A stretch of DNA of 5,388 nucleotides from CAZGTQ01 sp964528575 (GTDB lineage: Bacteria > Planctomycetota > UBA1135 > GCA-002686595), in contig CAZGTQ010000158.1 in NCBI GenBank assembly GCA_964528575.1, positions 1-5,388 of the forward strand. Direction: 5' to 3'. Positions 1-5,388 of this stretch are shown here, in pieces. The notes under the pieces are model-generated. The model was not told the origin of the DNA. It ran no database searches and was given only the letters and a program-made list of their open reading frames with translations. Every line of letters begins with the position of its first letter. The stretch's first letter is position 1. A program made the position numbers and the translations under genes.

Positions 1-1751
1 ACCGCTTCCCGCTCCCAGAGGACGCGGCGGGGCACGGCTTCCTCGGGGGGAGCGCCGAGCGCGCGGTGCGCGGCGTGATCCGTGAGCGCGAGGGGGACTG
101 GCAGATCTTCCTCGCCGCGCGCGCGCAGGGCCACGTCGCGAGCCTCCTGTCCCAGGAGCGCCCGAACGTGTTCACGCAGGCGGTCGCGAACGTCGCGCCG
201 GGTCGCGCGGTCGAGGTCGACATCCGCTATCTGCACACGCTGCGCCACGACGACGGCTGGTGGGAGTTCCGCTTCCCGATGGTCGTCGGCCCGCGCTACA
301 ACCCGCCGGCCACGCCCGAGACGCTCGAGCGCGCGGCCTCGCACGTCGTGCTCGCGTCGACGGCGGCTACCGGATCGGCGGACGAGCCCGCCCCCGTGCC
401 CGCCCCCGTGCCCCACGGAGCGCGCTACGCGACCAGCGGCGTCGACATGACGTACCTGAAGCCGCACGAGCGCAGCGGCCACGACGTTTCGCTCGCCGTG
501 CGCCTGGACGCGGCCGCGCTGCCGCTCGAGCTCGGCTCGCCGAGCCACGCGATCGAGGTCGCCGAGCTCGAGGGCGACGCGCGCGAGGTGCGCCTGCGCC
601 CGCACGACTCGATCCCCAACCGCGACTTCGTGCTGCGCTGGCGCACGGCCGACGAGCGCGCGCGCGCCGCGCTCTTCGTCGGTGCGGAGCGCGAGGGCGG
701 CGAGCGCCCGTTCGCGCTGCTCGTCGTGCCGCCGGCGAGCGACCGCGAGGCGCCGCGCCGGCCGGTCGAGCTCGTCCTCGTGCTCGATCGTTCCGGCAGC
801 ATGGCCGGCGAGAACGTCGAGATCGCGCGCCGCGCCGCGCGCCGCGCGCTCGCCGAGCTGACGCCCGCCGACACGTTCCGGCTCGTCACGTTCGCCGACG
901 ACGCGCAGCGCCTGTCGCGCCAGGCGCTACCGGCGACCGAGCGCCACCTCGCCGACGCGATCCGCTTCCTCGACGACGTCGAGGCCGACGGCGGGACGCA
1001 GATCCTCGTCGCGATCGAGTCCGCGTTCGACGCGCCCGCCGACGACGGCCGCCAGCGCTGCGTCGTCTTCCTCACCGACGGCCTCGTCGGGAACGAGGCC
1101 GACGTGCTGCGCTCGGTCGCCGGCCGCCTGGGCGACACGATCGTCTTCAGCTTCGGCATCGGCCACGCGGCGAATCACTACCTGACCGAGCGTCTCGCCG
1201 CGCTCGGGCGCGGCGCCGCGACGACCATCGGTCCCGGCGACGACGCCGCGCGCGCGATGCGTGTGTTCGTCGAGCGCGTGACGCGCCCCGCGCTCGCCGA
1301 CGTCGCCATCGACTTTGGCGCCGCGGACGCGACGGACGTGTACCCGAGCGGCCCGCTCGACCTGTACGCGGGGCGCCCGATCGTGGTGACCGGCCTCGCG
1401 CACGGCCCGCTCGACGGCGTCCGCCTGCGCGGTCGCGAGGGCGCGCGCACGATCGAGGTCCCTCTCGTCCCGGCCGCGTCCAAGGCGCACCCCGGCGTCG
1501 GCCTCGTCTGGGCTCGCCGCCGCCTGATGGCGCTGCACGACGACGCGCTCGTCGCCGGCACGCTCGACACCGACCCGCATCGGCGCCGCGTGCTCGCCGT
1601 CGCGCTCGCGCACGGCTTGCTCTCGAGCGCGACCGCGTTCATCGCGGTCGACTCGACGAGCGTGACCGCCGGCGACCACGGCATCACGGTGCCCGTGCCC
1701 GTCCCGGTGCCCGAGGGCATCCGCTACGACACGACGGTCGGCGGGCGCTAG
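1..1751 (+). CDS. VIT and von Willebrand factor A domain protein, 5'-truncated by the window edge
   Basis: The frame is open from the first complete codon at position 3 to TAG at 1749-1751 (582 visible codons). Its first residues already match the VIT domain (FPLPED, then RGVIRERE, then QERPNVFTQAVANVAPG at about 150-205), so the true start is upstream and the GTG at 66 is internal. Domain order: VIT (to about 260), a linker with a 12-base tandem repeat coding PAPVPAPV (387-410), a beta-rich segment, a VWA domain (about 765-1290), and the C-terminal region usual for bacterial VIT-VWA proteins (HGLLSSATAFIAVDST), ending in a VPVPVPVPEG motif. The MIDAS metal site is complete: DRSGS at 786-800, Thr at 996-998, and Asp of LTDG at 1077-1079. 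A divalent-metal-dependent protein-binding role outside the cytoplasm is inferred from inter-alpha-trypsin-inhibitor heavy-chain relatives; the bacterial ligand is unknown. No C-terminal membrane segment or sorting signal is seen; any signal peptide would lie upstream of the window. Family assignment is firm, function is not. Confidence 0.93.
   Translation, partial: RFPLPEDAAGHGFLGGSAERAVRGVIREREGDWQIFLAARAQGHVASLLSQERPNVFTQAVANVAPGRAVEVDIRYLHTLRHDDGWWEFRFPMVVGPRYNPPATPETLERAASHVVLASTAATGSADEPAPVPAPVPHGARYATSGVDMTYLKPHERSGHDVSLAVRLDAAALPLELGSPSHAIEVAELEGDAREVRLRPHDSIPNRDFVLRWRTADERARAALFVGAEREGGERPFALLVVPPASDREAPRRPVELVLVLDRSGSMAGENVEIARRAARRALAELTPADTFRLVTFADDAQRLSRQALPATERHLADAIRFLDDVEADGGTQILVAIESAFDAPADDGRQRCVVFLTDGLVGNEADVLRSVAGRLGDTIVFSFGIGHAANHYLTERLAALGRGAATTIGPGDDAARAMRVFVERVTRPALADVAIDFGAADATDVYPSGPLDLYAGRPIVVTGLAHGPLDGVRLRGREGARTIEVPLVPAASKAHPGVGLVWARRRLMALHDDALVAGTLDTDPHRRRVLAVALAHGLLSSATAFIAVDSTSVTAGDHGITVPVPVPVPEGIRYDTTVGGR
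387..410 (+). repeat. 12-bp tandem duplication in the VIT-VWA linker
   Basis: The unit CCCGCCCCCGTG occurs twice without mismatch (387-398 and 399-410) and codes for PAPV twice. It lies in the flexible linker between the VIT domain and the segment leading to the VWA domain. Such in-frame repeats can change copy number without breaking the gene; no variation can be seen from one sequence. Confidence 0.75.
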
Positions 1752-1770
1752 GTCGCGCGCGGTTGCGACC
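1751..1770 (+). terminator. Possible weak hairpin at the end of the VIT-VWA gene
   Basis: GGTCGC (1751-1756) and GCGACC (1765-1770) are perfect inverted arms of 6 bp around an 8-base loop, starting on the last base of the TAG stop. The position suits a transcript end, but no T-tract follows and 6-bp GC stems are common at this base composition. It could equally be chance or a structure in a read-through transcript. Confidence 0.2.
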
Positions 1771-1797
1771 GGCCGGGAGTCGTGCGAGAGTCGCGCC

Positions 1798-1854
1798 ATG
1801 AGAATCGCGCTGGTCTTCGACGTGGGTCCGCTCGTCCGCGCCGTGCGCGACTGA
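1798..1854 (+). CDS. Possible 18-residue leader ORF upstream of cutC
   Basis: ATG at 1798 opens a frame for MRIALVFDVGPLVRAVRD and stops at TGA 1852-1854, five bases before the chosen cutC start at 1860. A purine-rich GAGAG lies 7 bases before the ATG, a better ribosome-binding context than the one before cutC. Termination so close to the next start would allow translational coupling. The first eight residues look like the beginning of a Rossmann-type or ATP-grasp protein (MRIALVFD), so a remnant of a lost gene is another possibility. No homology is claimed, and an 18-codon ORF in GC-rich DNA may be chance. Confidence 0.3.
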   Translation: MRIALVFDVGPLVRAVRD

Positions 1855-1859
1855 AGCCC

Positions 1860-2564
1860 GTGGCGCGCGTCCTGGTCGAAGCGTGCGTCGAGACCGTCGC
1901 CGGCTGCCGGGCCGCCGAGCGCGCGGGCGCGGATCGCATCGAGCTGTGCGCGCATCTCGAGGTCGGCGGAACGACGCCGAGCGACGGGCTCGTCGCGGCG
2001 GCGCGCGACGCGACGACGCTGCCGCTGTTCGTGCTCGTGCGCCCGCGCGGCGGCGACTTCGTGTACGCCGACGACGAGCTCGCGGTCCTCGCGCGCGACG
2101 TCGAGCGCGCGCGCGAGCGCGGCGCCGACGGCATCGTGCTCGGCGTGCTCGACGCGGAGCGACGCGTCGCCGGCGAGCGGATGCGCGCTCTCCTCGACCG
2201 TGCCGCGCCGCTTCCGGTCACGTTCCATCGCGCGTTCGACGCGGCGCGCGACCCGGACGAGGCGCTCCACGCGCGGCGCGCGCCCGGCGTCGCGCGCGTC
2301 CTGACGTCGGGCGGCGCGGCGACGGCAGCGGAGGGCGCCGCGTCGCTGGCGCACCTCGTCCGCCGAGCGGCGGGCGCGCCGATCGTGCTCGCGGGCGGCG
2401 GCGTGCGCGCGCGCAACGTCGCCGCGCTCGTGGCGCGCAGCGGGGTGCGGGAAGTGCACCTCTCCGCACGCTCCAGCGCGCCGGACGGGCGCGCCTTCAC
2501 TGACGAGGCGGAGCTGCGCGCCACGGTCGACGCGCTGCATGGCATGCTGGGGAGCGATGGGTGA
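1860..2564 (+). CDS. cutC: CutC family protein (TIM barrel, putative copper homeostasis)
   Basis: This encodes 234 residues, slightly shorter than E. coli CutC (about 248). CutC signatures occur in order: VEACVET (6-12), AGADRIELC (22-30) with GGTTPSDG (36-43), RPRGGDFVY (61-69), GADGIVLGVLD (88-98), VTFHRAFD (120-127), RVLTSGG (146-152), LAGGGVR (177-183) and EVHLSARS (198-205). The loop after the last motif is shorter than in E. coli. GTG 1860 is chosen because family proteins begin a few residues before this VEAC strand; the in-frame GTG at 1782 would add 26 arginine-rich residues unlike the family. No clear Shine-Dalgarno precedes 1860. CutC is a cytoplasmic TIM-barrel protein named for copper tolerance; in E. 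coli that phenotype was later traced to the sRNA MicL encoded in the 3' part of the gene, so the protein's biochemical role is unsettled. The 3' end overlaps the next gene by 8 bases. Confidence 0.93.
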   Translation: MARVLVEACVETVAGCRAAERAGADRIELCAHLEVGGTTPSDGLVAAARDATTLPLFVLVRPRGGDFVYADDELAVLARDVERARERGADGIVLGVLDAERRVAGERMRALLDRAAPLPVTFHRAFDAARDPDEALHARRAPGVARVLTSGGAATAAEGAASLAHLVRRAAGAPIVLAGGGVRARNVAALVARSGVREVHLSARSSAPDGRAFTDEAELRATVDALHGMLGSDG

Positions 2565-2811
2565 GCGGCGCGACAGGGGACGGCGGCGGGTCCTGCGGCT
2601 CCTGCTGAGGACCACCGGCGGTGTCCTGCTCGTGTTCCTGCTGTACCTGCTCTCGATCGGACCGGTGACGTGGGCGTGGGTGTACTCGGGGGCCGACCCG
2701 CATTCGACGGCGGGCATCTGCCTCGGCTGGGTCTACACGCCGGCGGGCTGGATCCTCGAGTCGTGCGATCCGTACCGCGACTACGTCGGATGGTTCCTCG
2801 GCATCAAGTAG
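2557..2811 (+). CDS. Small single-pass membrane protein with LYLLSIGPVTW segment
   Basis: The ORF encodes 84 residues: an arginine-rich cytoplasmic N-terminus (residues 3-18), one hydrophobic helix (about 22-39, containing LLYLLSIGP), then a non-cytoplasmic tail with several Trp and Tyr residues and two Cys (55, 70), including WVYTPAGWILESC. By the positive-inside rule the N-terminus faces the cytoplasm. ATG 2557 is preferred: it gives an 8-base overlap with the cutC stop (ATGGGTGA), suited to coupled translation. An in-frame ATG at 2539 would add six residues and a 26-base overlap and has no better ribosome-binding site. The LS[IL]GPxxW segment plus a PxxWI segment resembles short proteins I associate with Planctomycetota; that is recollection, not a search. 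Function is unknown. The next gene is its truncated paralogue. Confidence 0.75.
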   Translation: MGERRDRGRRRVLRLLLRTTGGVLLVFLLYLLSIGPVTWAWVYSGADPHSTAGICLGWVYTPAGWILESCDPYRDYVGWFLGIK

Positions 2812-2816
2812 CCCTC

Positions 2817-2948
2817 GTGACGGACGAGCGAGACGGGACGAGCTCGGCCTTGCGGTCCTTGCTGAAAGGGTCCGGCATCTTCGCGCTCCTGTTCATGCTC
2901 TACCTGCTCTCGCTCGGCCCGGCCGCCTGGTTCTGCGCGGACTCATGA
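2817..2948 (+). CDS. 43-residue single-pass membrane protein, short paralogue of the preceding gene
   Basis: GTG 2817 starts 5 bases after the previous stop and the frame ends at TGA 2946-2948. Residues 11-38 align without gaps to residues 12-39 of the upstream protein with 15 of 28 identical, including FxLYLLSxGP and the closing Trp. The acidic and polar N-terminus (MTDERDGTSS) differs. The protein stops five residues after that Trp, so the entire Trp-rich tail of the upstream copy is absent. Its last bases overlap the next start as ATGA. The frame stays open upstream to a GTG at 2670, but that extension lies inside the neighbouring gene and reads as out-of-frame Arg/Gly/Pro-rich sequence. 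Either a tandem duplicate that lost its 3' half or a real micro-membrane protein; the preserved helix favours function. Confidence 0.6.
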   Translation: MTDERDGTSSALRSLLKGSGIFALLFMLYLLSLGPAAWFCADS

Positions 2949-5388
2949 GCGCACGTCACTCGCGCCCGCTGCTCGCTGCGTCGCTCGCCGTCGCGCTCGC
3001 TCTGGCGATCGCGGCGGGAGCGTGGCGCGGGTGCTCCTCGTCGCGCCCGCCGCACGTCGCGCCGGCCGGCACGCCGCGCGCCGATCCGGTCGACCAGGCC
3101 GCGCTGCAAGGCGGCGGCGTGCCGGCCGCGCCGGTCACCGGGGCACGCAGCGAGGCGCGCCGCTCCCTCCACGCATCGCGCGACACCGACGAGCGCGACG
3201 TCGTGCGCGTGCTCGTCGTCGACGACGACACCGAGGAGCCCGCCAACGGCGCGGAGGTGCGCTACCTCGCCGAGCACGAGGCGTACGTCCCCGTCGGTGC
3301 GCTCCTCGCGATCTCGCCGCTGCAGTGGTTCGAAGGCCGCGGCACGAGCGTGCGGGCCGACGCCGCGGGCGTCGCGCTCGTCCCGCGCGCCGGCCTGCCA
3401 CGCGAAGGACCCGCCGTCGCCGCCTTCGCGGGGGACCGCCGCGCCTCGCAGAACGTGCCGCCCGACGCAGAGGAGGTCACGCTGCGTCTCGCGCCGTACG
3501 TCCGCATCCCGGTGCGCGTCGCCGACGAGCGCGGCACGCCGGTCGCCGACGCGGCCGTCGCGCTGCGCACGGGCGACGACCGGGGCGCCGTCGAGCACGT
3601 GCGCGCGCGCACCGCGGCCGACGGGACCGCGCAGCTCCTCGTCTCGCCGCGCACGCTCGAGCGCCCCGAACCGCGCGTCGGGCTCGCGCTGCCGCTCCCC
3701 GCGCCGATCGCCGTGCGCGTCGATCGCGAGGAACCGGAACGAACGATCGATCTCGTGCTGCCGCGCTCGGGCGAGCTGCGCGTCGTCGTGCAGAACGCGC
3801 GAGGCGACCCGCTCGTCGAGCCGCTCGAGGTGCGGCTCATGCTGCCGTTCGCGGGCACGTTCGATGTCGTCCGCAACGATCCGGTGCAGCGACGCCTCGC
3901 CGAGCCGCGGCTCGCCACCGACGGCAGCGTCGTGTTCCCGCACGTCGGGCTCGGCCTGCACCTGCGCGTCGAGGTCAACGCGCACGGCTCGTACAACGTC
4001 TGCTCCGCCGAGGGCGTCGGTCCGACGCGATCCGGCGAGCGTGCGACGCTCGTCGTGCAAGTCGACCGCTCAACGCTGCCCGTGCTCACGGGGCGGCTCG
4101 TCGACGGGTCGGGCGGGCCGCTCGCGCGCGTGCGCGCCGAGATCGCCTTGTGGTCGGAGGACGAGTACAGCTCGAGCACGAGCTACGCGCAGTTCGACAC
4201 CGACTCAGGCGGCCGCTTCCGCGTCGAGCTCGACGCCGGGGAACGCTACGTCGAGGCGAAGCTGGAACACGGCGCGGCCGTCACGAGCGTGGACCTGCGA
4301 GCCTGGGACTCGCGCGGCGTCCACGACCTCGGGGACGTGACGCTCGAGCGGGCACAGCTCGTCGTCGCGGGCGTCGTCGTCGACATGCTCGGCCGGCCGG
4401 TCGAAAGCGCTTTCGTGCTGTGCCACGAGGGCCCGTTGCACGGCAAGTCCGACGCGCACGGGCGCTTCGAGCTGCGGGGCGTGCTGGCGCCGGACGTCGC
4501 CGAGGTGACCGTCGCCGCGAAACGCGCCCGTTCCCCGTTCTGCGAGCCGGTGAGCGTTCCACGTGGAACGTCCGGGCTGCGGATCGAGCTCCCGCTCCGG
4601 GGCCAGGTCGAGGCGACACTGCTGGGGGACGAGCGCGTGCTCGCCGGCTGCTGGGCGCGGTTGATCGCCGAGGCCGGCGACGCGCACGGGTTCGTCCGGG
4701 CGGGCGCCGCTCGTTTCGACGACGTCGCGCCAGGAACGTACGAGCTCGCGATCGAGTCGATGACGACGGGGGAGACGCTCGCGCGGCTCGCGGATCTCGA
4801 CGTGCCGGCGGGGCCGTGCCTGGATCCGCGGCTGGCGGCCATCGATCTACGGACGACGGCGCGTGCGATCGTGCTGTCGGTGCTCGACGCGAGCGGGCAG
4901 CCCGCGATGGGAGTCGTGGCGGCGCTCGACGAGCGCCGGCGCAAGCACTTCGACGGCAGCCTCACGCTCGTGACGGCCCGGCCGTCGCTCGAGCTGCGCC
5001 TGGGAGCGCGGGGGCATCGCGTCGTGACGGTCGCGGAGCTCGTGGAGGACCGCGTCGTCGAGCTGCAGCGCGGCGTGCCGGTGCGGCTCGTGCTCGGCGG
5101 CGCGGCGCACCCCGGCGACGGGCTGCGCGTCGACGTGCTCCTCGAGCCGGACGCGCGCACGCGGCCGGAACGTCAGCTCGACGTCGAGCTCACGTTCGAC
5201 GCGCGCGGCGAGGCGCTGGGATGGGTCGGTTGCCCGGGGACGCACGACGTCGCGATCCGCGTGTGGACGCCGCACGACGACGTGCTGCGGCAGTGGCGCT
5301 CCGACCTCGTCGAGCCGCCGGTCGAGCTCGTGTCCGTGCGCATCGACGACACGAACGTGGAGCAGGTCGTGCGCATCCCGTTCGCGCA
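2945..5388 (+). CDS. Large exported protein of carboxypeptidase-regulatory-like beta-sandwich repeats, 3'-truncated by the window edge
   Basis: ATG 2945 overlaps the previous TGA (ATGA). I read the frame codon by codon to the window end with no stop: 814 complete codons. Residues 8-27 form an Ala/Leu-rich hydrophobic helix after a basic MSARHSR start, giving a signal peptide or anchor; Cys30 follows but WRGC is a poor lipobox. After a low-complexity Pro/Ala stretch (about 34-78) come about seven repeats, each opening with a strand of the type V-x-V-x-D followed by G-x-P-[VL]: near residues 86, 186, 277, 379, 472, 552 and 640, with further strands beyond. The clearest units are GRLVDGSGGPLARVRAE (383-399, followed by DSGGRFRVEL) and GVVVDMLGRPVESAFV (476-491, followed by SDAHGRFELRGV). 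These match the carboxypeptidase-regulatory-like / CnaB-type fold, usually structural or adhesive at the cell surface. No catalytic motif is seen. Two unusual palindromes lie within it (4402-4415 and 4555-4570). Confidence 0.88.
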   Translation, partial: MSARHSRPLLAASLAVALALAIAAGAWRGCSSSRPPHVAPAGTPRADPVDQAALQGGGVPAAPVTGARSEARRSLHASRDTDERDVVRVLVVDDDTEEPANGAEVRYLAEHEAYVPVGALLAISPLQWFEGRGTSVRADAAGVALVPRAGLPREGPAVAAFAGDRRASQNVPPDAEEVTLRLAPYVRIPVRVADERGTPVADAAVALRTGDDRGAVEHVRARTAADGTAQLLVSPRTLERPEPRVGLALPLPAPIAVRVDREEPERTIDLVLPRSGELRVVVQNARGDPLVEPLEVRLMLPFAGTFDVVRNDPVQRRLAEPRLATDGSVVFPHVGLGLHLRVEVNAHGSYNVCSAEGVGPTRSGERATLVVQVDRSTLPVLTGRLVDGSGGPLARVRAEIALWSEDEYSSSTSYAQFDTDSGGRFRVELDAGERYVEAKLEHGAAVTSVDLRAWDSRGVHDLGDVTLERAQLVVAGVVVDMLGRPVESAFVLCHEGPLHGKSDAHGRFELRGVLAPDVAEVTVAAKRARSPFCEPVSVPRGTSGLRIELPLRGQVEATLLGDERVLAGCWARLIAEAGDAHGFVRAGAARFDDVAPGTYELAIESMTTGETLARLADLDVPAGPCLDPRLAAIDLRTTARAIVLSVLDASGQPAMGVVAALDERRRKHFDGSLTLVTARPSLELRLGARGHRVVTVAELVEDRVVELQRGVPVRLVLGGAAHPGDGLRVDVLLEPDARTRPERQLDVELTFDARGEALGWVGCPGTHDVAIRVWTPHDDVLRQWRSDLVEPPVELVSVRIDDTNVEQVVRIPFA
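4402..4415. promoter_or_regulatory. Perfect 14-bp palindrome resembling a LacI-family operator
   Basis: CGAAAGCGCTTTCG is a perfect palindrome inside the coding sequence (codons for VESAF), containing two A/T-ending codons, GAA and GCT. The central GAAAGCGCTTTC matches the form of LacI/GalR-family operators and cre-like sites, which have a central CG and AAA/TTT flanks. It lies mid-gene, far from any visible promoter, and no regulator gene is in the window, so a role is speculative. Confidence 0.3.
4555..4570. other. parS: Candidate parS site (ParB-binding centromere-like sequence)
   Basis: CGTTCCACGTGGAACG is a perfect 16-bp palindrome. Its 14-bp core GTTCCACGTGGAAC is the core of Pseudomonas parS and differs from the widespread GTTTCACGTGAAAC only by a symmetric T/C and A/G change. 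ParB binds parS, loads as a CTP-dependent clamp and spreads, and with ParA segregates the origin region; parS sites often lie inside genes near oriC. The site falls in codons GTT CCA CGT GGA (V-P-R-G), four consecutive A/T-ending codons in a gene dominated by G/C-ending codons, which suggests constraint on the DNA itself. With about 73% G+C, the chance of this 14-mer in a window this size is roughly 1 in 100,000. No parA or parB gene is in the window. A partition site of another replicon or an unrelated regulator's site are alternatives. Confidence 0.72.

Noticed and set aside
66..68. GTG as the start of the VIT-VWA gene
   Set aside because: Codons from position 3 to 65 already encode VIT-domain residues (FPLPED and onward), so this GTG is an internal valine.
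1763..1791. Sigma-70-like promoter TTGCGA, 17-base spacer, GAGAGT before cutC
   Set aside because: The -35 matches 4 of 6 but the -10 only about 3 of 6 bases; the predicted start would fall about on the leader ATG. Too weak to annotate.
1782..1859. N-terminal extension of cutC to the GTG at 1782
   Set aside because: The 26 extra residues are Arg-rich, unlike the CutC family, whose first strand corresponds to residues just after 1860.
927..2717. Very long antisense open frame (596 codons) spanning two + strand genes
   Set aside because: It crosses the VIT-VWA and cutC genes, both supported by clear family motifs. Its translation is Arg/Ala/His-rich with no recognisable domain, as expected when third-position G/C codons are read from the opposite strand.
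3020..3040. Lipoprotein signal around Cys30 of the large repeat protein
   Set aside because: The residues before the cysteine are Trp-Arg-Gly, which do not fit the lipobox preference for Leu/Val at -3 and a small residue at -2.
2900..4060. Antisense open frame of 386 codons over the repeat protein
   Set aside because: Low-complexity Arg/Asp/His-rich translation, opposite a + frame with signal helix and repeat motifs; a shadow of GC-rich coding sequence.
3297..4340. + strand frame of 347 codons overlapping the repeat protein
   Set aside because: Its product is almost only Ser, Arg, Ala, Cys and Thr, an out-of-frame reading. The true frame from 2945 stays open to the window end and has family features.
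4391..4398. GGCCGGCC palindrome
   Set aside because: Short pure G/C palindromes are expected by chance at this base composition and have no further support.

Overview
The window is very G+C-rich DNA (about three quarters G+C by eye) from a bacterial chromosome. All supported genes are on the + strand and tightly packed. The gene content suggests a high-GC Planctomycetota member: a VIT/VWA protein, small membrane proteins with an LYLLS[IL]GPxxW segment, and a large exported protein of carboxypeptidase-regulatory-like repeats. Myxococcota is the main alternative. No RNA gene, insertion sequence, CRISPR array or integrase is visible, and no gene-free stretch exceeds about 110 bases.

Layout. (1) 1-1751: 3' part of a VIT + von Willebrand A protein with an intact MIDAS metal site; its start lies upstream of the window. 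(2) 1752-1859: short intergenic gap with a weak hairpin at the preceding stop and a possible 18-codon ORF ending 5 bases before the next gene. (3) 1860-2564: cutC, a TIM-barrel CutC-family protein. (4) 2557-2811 and 2817-2948: two small single-pass membrane proteins that are tandem paralogues; the second lacks the C-terminal half. (5) 2945-5388: the first 814 codons of a large exported protein made of about seven beta-sandwich repeats, running off the right edge. From cutC onward the genes overlap or nearly touch (8-base overlap, 5-base gap, 4-base ATGA overlap), so they probably form one translationally coupled transcript. Nothing in the sequence ties CutC functionally to the envelope proteins.

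The most interesting signal is not a gene. At 4555-4570, inside the large repeat protein, is a perfect 16-base palindrome whose 14-base core GTTCCACGTGGAAC equals the ParB-binding parS core known from Pseudomonas and closely related to the wider bacterial consensus. It is spelled by four consecutive codons ending in A or T in a gene that nearly always uses G or C there, as expected if selection acts on the DNA site. If it is parS, this locus probably lies near the replication origin. A second AT-containing palindrome of 14 bases lies about 140 bases upstream (4402-4415) and resembles a LacI-family operator.
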